Shown piece by piece: positions 13,390 to 26,214 of a DNA stretch of 64,000 nt. A model generated the notes under the pieces. The model was given only the letters and a program-made list of their open reading frames with translations, ran no database searches and was not told where the DNA came from. This DNA comes from Welwitschia mirabilis (taxonomy: Eukaryota > Gnetophyta > Gnetopsida > Welwitschiales), in assembly GCA_051453625.1 (NCBI GenBank), contig JBOZIK010000001.1, positions 61,050,275 through 61,114,274 of the forward strand, read 5' to 3'. Numbering within the stretch: the stretch's first letter is position 1; every line of letters begins with the position of its first letter. The position numbers and the translations under genes were made by a program.

Positions 13390-14400
13390 AGTGTTTTAGT
13401 AGTTAGTATGTTGTATATATTATCATCTATAACCATTGCAATTACAAATGCCACTAAGCATAAGGATGAATGAAAAAAAGGGATAAATTAAAATTAGGAA
13501 TGAGATAACCAGTGTAGCTATTTTAGAGGAGAAAGATAAAGAGAAAACTGATAAGAAACTAAGAAGATATGATATAAAGATTAGAGCCAATTATAGAGGG
13601 ACATATTTTGGTAATAAAGGAGACTATAAATAGATCTTTGTTAGAGATCCACCCAGGCAGTAATCTCAAAGCTGTAGTGCATTACTAAAAAGGAATTAAA
13701 GGAATCTATTCCATCTCTAGTACTACCTACAAAGTAAATGCTTTTTGGTAAGAAAGAAGAATATAAATAGTTCTTTGTTATAGATTCACCAAGGAAGTAA
13801 TCTTAAATCTTTAGTGCATCACTGAAAAGAAATCACAAGAATCTATCCTAGCTCTAGTACTATCTATAAAGGAAATGCTAACCTTTATTAGTTTATGATT
13901 TATATAAATACATGCTAAATGTTGTATTGTAGCATTGATACTAATGGAAAATTGAAAATTTATCTTTAATGCTATTTTTATTATAGTATTTATTAAAAAG
14001 TTAATAGTTTTTTTCTTACTCTATTATATGTAGCTAAACATATGCTGGAACAATAAGTGATGTCTATAAATAGATTTTATTGGAGCATTATAGTATACCC
14101 TCCCCATCTTAAAATGCATATTATTTATATAATAAAAATATGTCAATTTTTAACCTAAGATATACAAATTGATCTTTATCAAGATTTCATCTTATTAATG
14201 CAATTTGAATTAAGTTGGTCAAAGATCTTACCATATTACCTAATTCTTTAGTAAACATTTATTTATAAATAGATGAGTAAAACTAGTTTTTAAGTTAGAA
14301 GTTTTGCAATTCTAGTATTTTATTGCATAGTTTTATAATACTTATGCATACTTTTATTAACTATAAGATTTCTTCATTTTTCCACTACAGGAGGAAATCC
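13390..14400 (+). repeat. LTR and leader of the family B Athila/Tat-type element
   Basis: It lies immediately upstream of the gag relic and shares ordered blocks with 1620-2500. It contains two TATA-like words ('actataaatag' near 13623 and 'aatataaatag' near 13759) inside a tandem duplication. The position, the TATA words and the repetition elsewhere support an LTR plus untranslated leader. I could not fix the LTR end. A possible much-mutated tRNA-Asp primer site near 13930-13948 is too weak to rely on. Confidence 0.5.
13605..13880 (+). repeat. Tandem duplication of an LTR promoter segment (about 137 bp x 2)
   Basis: Unit 1 starts near 13605 ('ttttggtaataaaggagac') and unit 2 near 13742 ('ttttggtaagaaagaagaa'). 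Both run through a TATA-like word, 'ctttgtta(g/t)agat(c/t)cacc', 'agtgcat(t/c)act' and 'ctctagtacta(c/t)ct', ending in 'aaatgct'. The copies differ at roughly one base in six by eye, so the duplication is not recent. Confidence 0.8.
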
Positions 14401-15900
14401 TAAATCCAACTGGGGAAGATGAAGAGATCCATTATTAAAAAATACAGTCAAAGAAAATAAAGAAATTACAAAGAAAGGTACATTAAAAACCATAAGAAAT
14501 AAAAGAATAGAAAGCAAACATAAAACTAGATTAAATTAGAAATAAAGAAACAAGCCTTAAAATTTGATGAAACCACTCTAGGATGGGGTTTTAAAGGGAA
14601 AAATATTATCATAATATAGATTTTTCACTCATTTAATTTTGTTCAAGGGTAATATTCTTGGATGAATAGCAACTATAGCAATCTAGAAACCCATAACACA
14701 AAGAAATTTATGATAAGTTATTATTGGAAAGATGCTGAGGATTTAGACCTTTAAACTATGATACTCACTAGCTAGAAAACTTAAGTTCTATTAATCCTAA
14801 TGCTCTAGGATTTCATAGGAGAGTGAGAAATAAATATTACATCTACACCCATATCTAAAGGAAATAGGTCTAAAAAGCCTTTACTTCATTTATGATTATT
14901 TGATTCTTTTTGTAAGGAAGATTATCTAGATTTTAAATCTAAATATCTCAAATATTTTCCTTTTTTTCTTAAAGAGGAAAGTTAATTATAGTATCATAGG
15001 AGTCCCAAATATGCCTTTAACTCATGGAGAGTACTTAAAAATGATTTATTAGATAAACTCTAGCCTATGAGAGTAGTTGAAGACTTAAAGAAATAAATAT
15101 TAAACATTAATTAAAAAGAGAATAAAAGATTTGATGAATTCACGGATAGTTATAACATATTTGTAATTAAATGTCCTAATCATGGAATTTCCACTAGTGG
15201 TAGAATTAGAGTCTTTCTCAGAGAATTATAGAATTCAAACCTTAAAGGACTTGGATTTATTATGCAAGGAAAATATTAAAACTAAGAATCTACAAGAAAT
15301 AGATGAGACTATCGTTCAATTATATAATATGAGTTAAGGATGAAAATAAGAAAATAAGAAAATAAGAAAAAGAAGAAGGTGAATAAGATGTTAAAATATA
15401 AAATAAAATACAGTGTGTACAGATCCCAAAATATGAGTATTATAGAAGAGGTAGAAAAAAGGTAACTAATAGCATGATAGAAAAATTTGATAAGTTAGTT
15501 TTATAACATTTTAAAGAGAATGAAGGTCCTATTTTTGAATATTATGGAAAAGATGATAATGAAAATATAAAATGTACTTGAATATAGGAATTTATCTAGA
15601 AATTAGATAAAAATAGATTATATTTAAATTTAGAAAATTAGTCTCAGAAAAGAAAGAAGTCATACCTTTTTCAAAATAGAAAATGGAAGGAAAAACTATA
15701 GAAACTATTACAAAAAAAATGTAAATTGCAAGAGGCAATAACAATTTAACTCATGTAGGAGATAGAGGTAAATAAATATCACAAAAATAATAAGTATAAA
15801 TAGGAAGTAGAGAAGAAACAAGAAAATATATTTTATTAACCGCAATCAAATCCAAGGAAATCTACTAGTAAAGTTGTAACTACTAGATCAGAAAAACCTA
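14401..15900 (+). pseudogene. Gag relic of the Athila/Tat-type element
   Basis: It sits between the leader and the protease/RT relic. The best landmark is 'CPNHGIST' at about 15172-15195, which corresponds to the conserved C-P-x-H-G-(I/L)-P block of the retrotransposon gag domain in Athila/Tat elements. Before it is 'FDEFTDSYNIFVIK'-like sequence, and after it a 'RVFLREL'-like helix. The rest is Lys/Asn-rich and full of stops. Gag would form the virus-like particle core in a live element. No CCHC zinc knuckle was recognised. Confidence 0.65.
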
Positions 15901-17970
15901 TGACTATAGACTAGATTTCTTAAAGAAGAAAGAACTCAAGTAATTTTTCTATAGAATAAAACAATAATAAGACAAGAAAAATAATAGTTGATAAAAAAGT
16001 AGGGTATTTATCCTTTTCAATGTGTAGTAGACAAATTAAGCATCCTAAAGTTAAGAAAGACTTAAAATATTTAGTTAAAGCCCTATAGCATACCACAATA
16101 TCATTACCTATTATAAAGATGTTATAGGATCTTTCCATGTATTAGATGTAAATGAAGAATATATTCTCAAATCAAAGAAATAAAAATGAATAAAAATAAA
16201 AACAAATAGATATAAAAATTAATAATAAATTAAAAATAAAAGCTTTGGTATATTTAGGAGCTAATGTCACAAGGAGATACTTATACCATTAGTTTAGAAA
16301 GGTCGCAGATGACTACTACTAGTTTCATTATTTATTCTAAGAGAGGATTAATAGAAATTAACTCATATGAACTTAAACAAGAGATTAAATTATTAGATTT
16401 TTCTATTATAAAAGATACAAGAGCTAATCAAGGGACTTATATAATACTAAAATAATAAAATGATGAAAATTATAAAGAAGAAGCTTTAACTCAAGAAATA
16501 GAGAAGCCTCCACTTAAAGAATGCTCCTAAAAAATAGTTAATCATTAATAAGAAAATTTAAATCATTCTTAGAAAAATAAAATAAAGAGAATGCTAGTTA
16601 AAAGAAATGAATCCTTTGGTTAAAACCATATTGATATTAAAGGAATATATCTAGGAGTTTTTAAACATAGGATTCAATTAGATGACTAAATTAAATTAAA
16701 TAGTCAATGTAAAAGAACATGCAATTCACATATGCAAGAACTAATCAAGTAAGAGATTACTAAATTTTTATATGCAGGATTTCTTTCTCCCATATCAAAC
16801 TCAAAGTGTGCGAGCCGTGTTATCATGGTACCCAAAAAGTATAATAAATGAAGGATTTGTATAGATCTTAAGATGTTTAATGTAGATACTTATAACAATT
16901 ATTTCTTATCAAACTTTATAGATCAAGTCTTAGAAAGTATATCTAAGCATTAGTATTATGGATTTCTAGATGGATATAGTATACATAATCAAGTTTCAAT
17001 CACTTTACAAGATTAAGAGATAAAAAACTTCACCTATCATTGGGACACCTATGAGTTTAAGGTTTTACCATTTGTATTATGCCATGCTTAGTCACATTTC
17101 AAAGATTGATAAATAGTGTTTTTCAAGATATAATAGATAGATTAGTAGGAGTTTCCATGGATGATTTTTCAACTTGTATAAATAGCATTAAGGAATTACT
17201 TAATAAATTAGAAAAAGTCTTAAAAAGATGTAAATAAAAATAACTAAAGCTAAGATAGTTTAAAAATCATCTGATCATAATAGAAGGAATAGTCGTAGGA
17301 CATAAAATCTTCTAAAAAGATATAGAAACTAATAAATAGAATTTTAGGGCTCCCTAAACCTAAGGAATTAAGAACTTTCATTGGAGATGTGGATCATTAT
17401 AGAAGACTTATAGCTAGTTTTAGTAAAATTGCTAAATCCCTTGGCAAGCTTTTGCAAAACAACGTAGGAGGTGATTGAACTCTTAAATGTTATACTACAT
17501 CCTAAACCTTTAAAGATAAATATATGAAATAACCAATTTTACATAAGTCTGACTACGTAAAACTATTTTAAATAATAACTAATCATGTTATGAAAGATAT
17601 TATATGGAAAAAAGATGATAAACAAATCATATGCCATATCTTACATTAGTAAAAATTTCAATTCCACTCAACAAAGTTATATAGTAACTAAAAATAATTA
17701 TTAGCTATTGTGATAGCATTAGGAACATTTAGGCATTGTATATTGGGATATTAAGTTAAAGTGCATATTGATAATAATGTTATTAGATTTTTTATGAATA
17801 AAAGAAAAGCAAACTCAATGATCATGAGATTAATACTATTAATCTAGGAATTCAACATAACAATCATTAATAAAAAAGAAATAAAAAAAATGTACTAGTA
17901 GATTATTATCAAGATTATATTTTTCAAATGAAGGGGAAAAAAGAAATTAATATGACATTTAGATTTCTTA
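15901..17970 (+). pseudogene. Pol relic: protease, reverse transcriptase, RNase H (Athila/Tat-type Ty3)
   Basis: Protease: 'ALVYLGANV' at about 16241-16270, where families of this group have Asp-Leu-Gly-Ala, so the catalytic Asp is replaced by Tyr. RT: 'AGFLSPISNSKCASRVIMVPKK' region (16771-16840), 'RICIDLKMFN' (about 16851-16885), 'FLDGYS' (16963-16980), 'FKVLPFVLCHA' (17055-17090), then a frameshift and 'GVSMDDFST' (about 17148-17175). This keeps the two catalytic Asp residues. An 'LPKPKELRTFIGD' block (17345-17385) opens the connection, and the RNase H part shows 'LLAIVIALGTFRHCILGY' (17699-17752). The wording of the FLDGYS and MDDF blocks points to Athila/Tat. Many in-frame stops make it non-functional. 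Confidence 0.88.
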
Positions 17971-18149
17971 ATGAGCATATCTTAAAAATTAAAATAAATC
18001 CTTGATATAATAACATAGCTAATTTCATAGTTTATAAAGACGAATCATCCTACATGAATTATTATGAAAAAAATAATTGTTAAGGGATGTTAGAAATTAC
18101 ATATGTCATGATAACATGCCATTTAGAAAATGTAAAGAACATATTCTTA

Positions 18150-19245
18150 AATGATTAAAAGTTTTATAAAAAGAGATTATTAAAGAAGAACATGAGAGAA
18201 AAGGTGGAAGACATTATAGTATAAGGAAGATAGGGATTAAAATCCTTAATATGGAATATTATTAATCCACAGTATTTAAGTATTCATATGTTTACATTCA
18301 AAGTTGTGATAAGTGTTAAAGGGAAGGGGCATTTACTCATAGATTAGAAATGTCATAGTAATGGATTCAATTGATTGAACCATTTTATGAATAGGATATA
18401 GATTTTATAACCCTTATAAATCCTTCATCACATAAAAAGAAATATATCTAAGTTTGGGTTAATTACCTAACTAAGTGGGTAGAGGTTGAGGTTGTCTTTC
18501 ATTTTTTTTTTTAAATTTTTATTACCTTTTTTTGAAGATATTATCTTCATATTTAAAGATCTAGGATTCTTATCTCTAATAAGAAAACCCATTTCATTAG
18601 TGATATGTTTAGTAAACTCTTACTTAAATAGGAAATCCATTATAAATTATCTACTACCTATCATTCTCAAATGAATAGTTAACCTAAAGTAACAAATAGA
18701 GAATTAAATAGAATACTAACAAAAATTATGAATATAAATAAAATAGATTGGTTAAAAAAATAAATGAAGATTTGTGGACTTATAAAATAACCTAGAAAAG
18801 TAGTATAGGATTCATAACATATGAATTAGTTTATGGCAAAAGTGCCATATTGCCAATTGAATCTAAAATAAAAATTTTAAACTGGCTAAAGAATTAAATT
18901 TATATTTCGATAAAGCTCAAGAAGAATTAATTGAAAATATTTTAGAAGAAAATAGAATAAATCTCTCTTAAATAAATAATTGATCCAAGAGGAAACAAAG
19001 ACATCCATGATAGTAACATTAGAAAAACCAACTTTAAAGTAAGGGATTTGGTAATAGTTTATGATATTAAAAAGATTAATTTAAAATGAAAATATGAATA
19101 AAATTGGCTTGGATCTTATTAAATAAATAAACTTATAGAAAATGAAGCCATAGAAATATATTATCCTAATGAAAAAGTGATCTATCAAGTTAATAGGCAA
19201 AAACTAAAAACTTACAATGATCATAAAACATTACTATAATACTTA
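18150..19245 (+). pseudogene. Integrase relic of the same Athila/Tat-type element
   Basis: An H...H then C-x-x-C zinc finger is visible: 'HERKGGRHYS' (about 18190-18220) and 'SCDKC' (18301-18315). The core follows, with 'DFI' near 18400-18410 and 'VNYLTKWVEVE' (18452-18490). Downstream is a Gln-to-stop rich stretch that corresponds to the usual H-P-Q-x-x-G-Q block (18655-18700), an 'ITYELVYGKSAILPIES' block (18815-18870) and 'LAKELNLYFDKAQEELIE' (18885-18940). It ends around 19245. A T-rich insertion near 18503 shifts the frame. The order and spacing after RNase H are normal for Ty3 elements. No 3' LTR could be recognised before the microsatellite. Confidence 0.85.
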
Positions 19246-19467
19246 AGAAACTCTTATACAGTGTAGATGATACTCCCACTATATTTGTTAAAATAAATAA
19301 AAATTTTAGAATAATAAGTCATGTTAATTCTTTAAATTTATTTTATTTTTAAATTTTTATTTTATTAAGGATGAAATTTGGATTACTTCAAAAAAGAAGA
19401 GCTAACTCAATAAGACTTTAATAAGAGGTTGTGCAATTTATGTTGTTAAAGTCTTAAAAAAGATTCC

Positions 19468-19469
19468 TT

Positions 19470-19539
<70 letters not shown>

Positions 19540-19667
19540 TCTATATGTATATTAATATTATATTATNNNNNNNNNNNNNNNNNNNNNNNNNNNNNNNNNN
19601 NNNNNNNNNNNNNNNNNNNNNNNNNNNNNNNNNNNNNNNNNNNNNNNNNNNNNNNNNNNNNNNNNNT

Positions 19668-19698
<31 letters not shown>

Positions 19699-19755
19699 GT
19701 CTATATGTATATTAATATTATATTATTAAAATATTTATATATATATATATACTAA
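19468..19755. repeat. TA/GA microsatellite split by a 100-N gap
   Basis: A (TA)n run (about 19471-19508) passes into (GA)n and a unique tail. After the gap (19567-19666) the same (GA)n and tail appear again, followed by another (TA)n near 19736-19752. The 60 bases at 19507-19566 and 19667-19726 differ at one base. Confidence 0.9.
19567..19666. other. Assembly gap, 100 N, flanked by duplicate ends
   Basis: This is a placeholder-size gap. The 60 bases on its left recur directly on its right, so the two contigs probably overlap, or the gap lies in a longer tandem array. Confidence 0.95.
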
Positions 19756-22700
19756 TAATGTTTTATTATAAGTGCATAGGGCATATATTCCTAAGAGGAA
19801 CCTTTGGTAGTGTAATATGATAGTTATGAAAACTCCACTAGGGGATCAGTTGGATATGATCTAGATTTAATCTTATAAGCTCTTACTCCTCTGATAGTAA
19901 TTGCACTCTTCTCATTCTAAATAGAAAGTTCACTATAGCAAAATTGACTTTTAATAATCATTGTCAATGATGGATTATAATTGTAATGATGTTTTTTTAA
20001 ATTTATGATAGTTGAAAGTGATTATAAAATTTCTTACAAAATTTAAGGATAGTTTTTAACTATCATTGAAGTACTCTACAATGATGATTCAAAACCCTTA
20101 TTAAAGTTGAATATAATGATGGTTAAAAACCTTTATTAGAGTTTAGAATTAAAAAAATAAAAATGGTTATGAGGATGTAATAGAAAATTAAAAAAAAAAA
20201 AGAAAAAAGAAAAAAAGAAAAGTAGAATAATTGGAATTTGAATCAAGAATTTCCCTGTTATAAAGAATCTTCTATGTATTTAATTTAAAAATGAAAATAG
20301 TCTTAATCCTTTAAATTGCATTCACATGATAGCTTAATGGTTTCATTAGAGCTATATGAATTTGTTTCTAGTTTCAAGCTTATTAAAATACATTGCCACT
20401 ACTTTAGAAGTTTTTAACTCTTTTTGCACGAAACAAAAGAGCAAATATTATGGTATTTCAAGTTCATGCAGACTCTATTTTAGGTTTAAACCCTATGTAA
20501 CTCTTAATGCATTCTTGATCCTTTTTTTTTCACACTATCACTTTGTCAATGATTAGAGAAAAGCTTATCTTCATTAAGGCTTAATGTTTCTTATGCTATT
20601 CAGCCTTTGAATCTTTTCCTTTAAGAATTTTATAAGAATTAGATTTTATTCCTTATCTATCGAATTGAAATAAATATTCGCTCTCCTTTTGCCTTGAATT
20701 AGGTTGCATATTATTATGGAAAATATTATTTGTTTTTAACATCTAGAAGAAATGCTATGAGTGATTTTAATTTAGATTTAAATTAAATTTTTTATCAGTT
20801 TACTTGTTTATTGAGTAGTCTCCATAGTCAACCATGTATCTAATTTTCAATTAAAACCAAACATCTTGAACTAGTGTTTTCTTTTTAAATTTAAGAACAT
20901 TTTCTTTCCTTTACTTTAAAATATTAAGGTATTTAGTATATTATGGTTTTATAGAGTATGATGCACTAGGTATAGTGAACTTCAAACTTGTACTTTGACA
21001 CCCTATGTTATTAATTAATGAAGTAATCATTATTTAGGTTTAAATAGTCCTAGCTATGAAATAAAACAATAAATAAATTATTAGCCTAATGGAAATTGTA
21101 TGGTAGAAGGTGCATCATGAGGTGTGGATTTTATTATTATTAATATTTATCTTAAAATAGAGAGAAAACTGATATTACATTTACTTGAGTTGAATCCATT
21201 GACTTGTAAAGTCAAAATCACATCCTAGATGTTTACTATATTATACATGAAAATGGATGTAAATATGAAAGGTATAGAAGTATGTATCAATGGTAGTTTT
21301 TTTCTTTTATCATTATAGATTATGCTATCATGCTTTAATGTCATATTTTCACATCCATCTTTTGCATATTATACCTTACATAGAATCTTGAAAGACACAC
21401 AACATGATGATCATATATATATATATATATATATATAGTTTTGTTCATAATACTTACTTATTTATTACAATTTTCAATCTTTGATATTCTTAGCTTCAAT
21501 CATTTAAGCATTTAAGGTTACATCTTTAAAACTATGTGTGGAATCATACTTTAATTCTCATATGTCTATGCAACCTACTTGGTTTGTTTTTATTCTTTAA
21601 TGAAAATTTATAAAATCTATATTTTAGAATAGTTGGTATAAAGAACATAATTTTATAAAATTGCTATAATTTTAGGCTTTTATTTATTTCTTAAGACTGA
21701 TCAAATTTTATACTAGTACAAATTGCTAAAGTTTAAGCTTTCAATCATTCCATTTGATGGATTAAAATGCACCTAATAAATACTTTAGGGCCTAATTGAA
21801 GAACATCATAAAATAATCTAGAGTCATAAAAAGGGCAAAAATGGAAAATGTAGTTGAGAGGAATAGTGAAATAAAGCAATGACAAAAAAAAAGGGCATAA
21901 CTTCTTTTTTACATTATGTTAGTTTAGTTAGAGATGTATTTATAAATTGTATTATTATCAATTTTTGTATTTGTAAATATTTATGTATTAATTTCCATTA
22001 TTATTAGATTGATATCTATAGTGCAAGAAGATGAACTATTTTTGAAAACTTACACATGCAAGAAAAGCACATTCAAAGATATGAAAATTATAATTATCTT
22101 TATTATTGAAGTTCATCTATTGTATTCTTATGTTTTATTAAGTTAATAATATATTAGTAATTATAATACATATTCTAATACATTGGATATTATGAGGTCT
22201 TGTGTGTGATATAGGTATTAGTAAGATCCCTTTCATATAACAACATAATATAAACTAGCAAGAATCATTTGAAACATATTTTATTCTTATGGTAGTTGTT
22301 AGAAAATGGGAGTTTGTTAAAACTCTTACATTTTTAATAAAGTAATAATAAATGACAATACTATAAGTTATTTGAATAGTAATTTTCACACTAGTGATTA
22401 TCAATCACATTTAACATTAATATGGAACAAGAAACAAATGTAACATGCTAATAGTATAAGCTAAAATTAAGGACTATAGGTAATACTCATGTTGGTTAAT
22501 CAAGGCATATGAAAATGAATGGTGGTTCCTAGAAGCAACTTCACCTCTCAATACTTGCTATAAGTTATGTGTAAGCTAAATTTTGGATTACTTTAAGGAT
22601 ACATTATAGACTAAATTATTTTCATATATTACATGTGTTTGGGCTAGGAATCAAGATAATTGAAAATATTGATTAGTTGTCTAAGAAGTATGACTTTTTG

Positions 22701-23608
22701 TAGTACAACTATATTTCTATAAAAATTAAATAGAATTAAAATATAATTATTTCCTAGAAAGAATTTAATTAGATACTAAAAATCATGATCATGGTATTGA
22801 TAATAATGAAATACTAAAACATATAACCATAATGTATGCCAATTGGATTATGGTTCATATCTATCCATTTAATGCACACTTGATCATAGGTTTCAATGTC
22901 TTTACTATGAATCATAAGAAATAATTTGATATTTCATGGTTATTCCTCATTCAAATAGGATATAATCCTACATTTTCAATCAGTGAAGAAAACTTATGAT
23001 CCTACCAAGTGTAGTATAGGTTTTCATCATAAGGCCCCAAAGTTAAATTAAATTTTATAACAAATAATTTCTTAATAATACATAAAAACATATCTATAGG
23101 AAAAACCTTATTATAAATGCATAATACATGTTCCCAATACTTAATTATGAAAGTAATGTGGGAGATACTTATAAATGGATGCAGTGATATGTTGGTATTT
23201 CTGGTTTCAATCCCAGTTAGTTTGATAATAACTGTAAGTCTATATAGACATAATAGATCTATTAATCTAACATCTATTTAAATTTAAATTTAAATTCAAA
23301 CCATCTCTAACATAGTCAATGGAGGTTTATTTAATAATACTCAATAATTTCTCATAAATGATTTATAATACTTCTAGAATTTTTTAGCTTATTTCCACCC
23401 TAATTCACATTAATCTTAGCCTTTGGTCAGACCATTAAAATACAAAGTTTCATTCATCAATTGATTTAAGTCGTTTTATCAATATCCTTTCATATATTTT
23501 GTTTATAAAACTTGCAATTATCTTTTACAATAAATATTTTTTTGTATGTAACTACTTATGGTACTACTTATGTTGGCAAATCTACATCCAAATGGGATAG
23601 TTATATGA
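19756..23608. other. No recognised feature
   Basis: AT-rich sequence without coding motifs that I can name. It includes an A-rich stretch (about 20189-20222) and an (AT)n run at about 21414-21437. The 66-codon plus frame at 20356-20556 has no recognisable motif. Confidence 0.45.
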
Positions 23609-24149
23609 TACTACAAGAATTCTATAGCTATTTGATGTTAATTGTTAAAAAGTGGCTTAATATCTATCCTTGAGCACTCGTTTAGTGTATGAGTTTAATT
23701 TATTAGTTTTTGATATTACTAGAGTTGAAATCTATATCTACACATTCTATCTAGTTTTAAGTGTAATTCATCAAGAATAAAAATGAATCCAACATTTTTC
23801 ATAATAGGAAGCTTTGAATCACAATACTAGACATCACTATATGTATTAAAAATATCCCCAAAAAAAATCTCAGTGATTAAATTTCTAAAATCAATTTCAT
23901 ATGTTTTAAGTGCTTAATTTCTACCAATTATAAGCCTTCTTAACTAGCTTATGTCTTATTATTTCTTTTAATATTTCACTTTCATTTAGTTATTTCACAA
24001 ATCTAAACCTAGTAGAAAAATGGATAAGACTTAGATGTCATGTAGAAGGTATGTTTATACTAATAATACATATAATTAGATATAAATATTTATAAATTTT
24101 TTGTAAGTAATATCAATTTCAATAATATTTTCTTCCAAAATTATTTATC

Positions 24150-25970
24150 AAGGAATTTCATCAGTACAGGAAGGGAGTAAATGCCTTTATTAATTATGCT
24201 TAGGAAAAGTTTTGTTCCTCTAATGTCATATGTTGTCCATGTAGAAAATGACAAAGTGAAAGTGGTAAAATGCCATTTGAAATTATAAGGAAGCATCTTA
24301 CTTTTCATGGAATTAACTAACTATACATAAAATGGGTTGCTCATGATTAAAGAAGACAAAATAATATTCCTAAATATTGTCTTTCAAGGAAGAAAAAATA
24401 GATATTTACTACATGACTAATGTGGTAAATGACACATTCATAAATGAAGAAAACCAAAATAACATAACTTAAAAACTAGTCACCCAAGACCAAAATGTGC
24501 AAAGTAAGAAGAAAAAAAGGTTATATTTTTAGGATCTCCTTTTAAAAGATAAAGAACCAATATATGATAGATGTCCTAAGTAGTATACAAATATTTTTAT
24601 AATTCTTAGATTGTATAATATAAAACATGATTAGATAGATGCTAGTTTTTTAGAGCTATTAGATTTTTTAAATGGTATGCATTCAAATGACAGTATGCTA
24701 TTAGAGAATGTGTATTCTACCACAAAGATGATACATGTGATGGGAATAAATTATGAAATTACACATTTATGCCCAAATTATTATATCTTATATTAGAAGG
24801 ATCATGTAAATAAATCGAAGTGTCATACCTTGGGAGCATGATGACAAGAGAAAAAAGGATTAAGGCTACCATAGAAAATGTTAATATATTTTTATTTAAT
24901 CTAAGATTAAAGAGGTTTTATAAGTAATTTTTATTACATTTTGAGTTTAGAGTAATGTAAGAGTTACGTATGATTTATGAACATTATCTCTAGTAGTTGT
25001 TTATAACATTATTATTACTATTGTAACATTTCAATGATTGATAAAAAGTTAAAATGGCATTACAATGCTACCAATTAAGATGAAAATATGAGATATATAG
25101 TTGGCAAAGCATTGAAAATATATGGCCTAATTTGTTTTCTAATTTAAGAAATATGAGGTTAAATCTTGTAATAGATGTTTTTAATCCATTTGAAAGTATG
25201 AATAATACATATACATGTTGATGACTATTCACTGTGATATATAACTTTTCACTATTAACATGCATGAAAAAATATATTTATCACTAACATTATTGGTGTC
25301 AAGTCCTAAGAAACTAGGAAAGAAATTGATATACATCTTTATTGTTTGATATCTCAACTTACATAATTATGGGAAAACTCTCATGTAGGATAAACAGTTA
25401 ACATGAAAGATATTTTAATGTGGATTATTCATGATTTTCTAGCGTACAGATATCTTTCTAGCTATAAGACTAGTGGATATTATGCTTTCTTATTGTAAAC
25501 AAGACACATCTGCATAGAATCTTCCATTTAGCCAAAAAGTAGTTTACATGGGACATAGAATATTTCATCCTAGTGATCATACATTTACAAAGTATAAAAT
25601 TTAATTTGATAAAAAAGTGAAATTTGATAAGGCTAAAATACTTTAACTAACACTCAAATTTTAAGAAACCTAGAAAAAATAACACATGGTAAGAACTTAA
25701 CAAAGAAAAGAAAGTGTATAGTTGTAAATGATTCTCAATGAGATACTCTTGGATGAGCAAGAAAGAAGACACTTTATGATATTTCTAATTTAAAGGTGAG
25801 ATTAAATATTTTTATTTTACACTATTAAATAATAGTATTTTCTTGCAATATAGTAATACTTTTATATGTCTTCATAGGATATGCACATCTATCTCAATTT
25901 GGATGTGATGTACATTAAGAAAAATATATGTGAGAATCTTCTTTTAACAATTTTAAACATTAAAGACAAC
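24150..25970 (+). pseudogene. CACTA transposase relic, N-terminal half
   Basis: The Transpos_assoc part shows 'YRKGVNAFINYA' then 'CPCRK' and 'PFEIIRKHLTFHGI' with 'KWVAHD' (24165-24345), the usual C-P-C-x-x-C ... H-L ... G-x-x-x-x-Y-x-x-W order. The Transposase_21 part shows 'EPIYDRCPK' (24558-24585), 'RLYNIKHD' (24608-24632), 'CPNYYILYY' (24770-24797), a 'LRLKRFYK' block (24905-24930), 'GKEIDIHLYCLI' (25320-25360), 'DFLAYRYLSSY' (25430-25465) and, after a probable intron, 'LNLDVMYIKKNICENL' (25895-25942). In live elements this protein binds the ends and cuts the transposon. Stops, a frameshift and missing stretches (the DGxNPF catalytic block is not readable) show it is dead. Confidence 0.85.
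25796..25877 (+). other. Probable intron in the CACTA transposase relic
   Basis: A GT (25796) to AG (25877) segment of 82 bases with a T-rich 3' part separates 'SNLK' from 'DMHIYLNLDVMY'. Removing it brings together parts that are adjacent in related transposases. A second candidate is about 26619-26704, between 'YSFESETR' and 'MKNLKAYFK'. Confidence 0.5.
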
Positions 25971-26031
25971 TCAAAGATAACTTAAAGACATGTTAAGATT
26001 TGTAGATGTTGAAGCCTAAGAAAATATTTAT

Positions 26032-26047
26032 NNNNNNNNNNNNNNNN
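26032..26047. other. Assembly gap, 16 N
   Basis: A small sized gap immediately before a purine-only tract that is hard to assemble. Confidence 0.9.
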
Positions 26048-26150
26048 AAAACACAGAGAGAGAAAGAGAGGAAGAGAGGGAGGGAGGGAGGAAGGGAGGA
26101 AAAGGGAGAGAGGGAGAGAGGGAGAGAGGGATTGGGGGGTGGGGGTGGTT
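26048..26150 (+). repeat. GA/GGGA purine tract ending in a G-run
   Basis: Almost purely A and G, with GAGA, GGGA and GGAA units, then 'ggggggtgggggtgg' at about 26133-26147. It lies between two transposase segments, so it is probably within an intron or an expanded simple repeat. The Ser/Pro/Leu-rich minus-strand frame here is just the translation of this tract. Confidence 0.85.
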
Positions 26151-26214
26151 AAGAGAACATGTTCACCTTCAGTAAAATATGTTATCACACAAAATGAAGA
26201 GCATATATTTTATT

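Noticed and set aside
13930-13948. Decayed tRNA-Asp primer site for the family B element
   Set aside because: Too few matching bases. The fit depends on allowing many transitions plus two transversions, so chance cannot be excluded.
23170-23230. A 'ctggtttcaatcccag' hairpin resembling a tRNA T-arm
   Set aside because: No acceptor stem, D-arm or anticodon arm could be placed around it, and the surrounding sequence is simple AT-rich DNA.
25982-26188. Minus-strand Ser/Pro/Leu-rich frame
   Set aside because: It is only the translation of a GA-rich simple repeat and spans an N gap.
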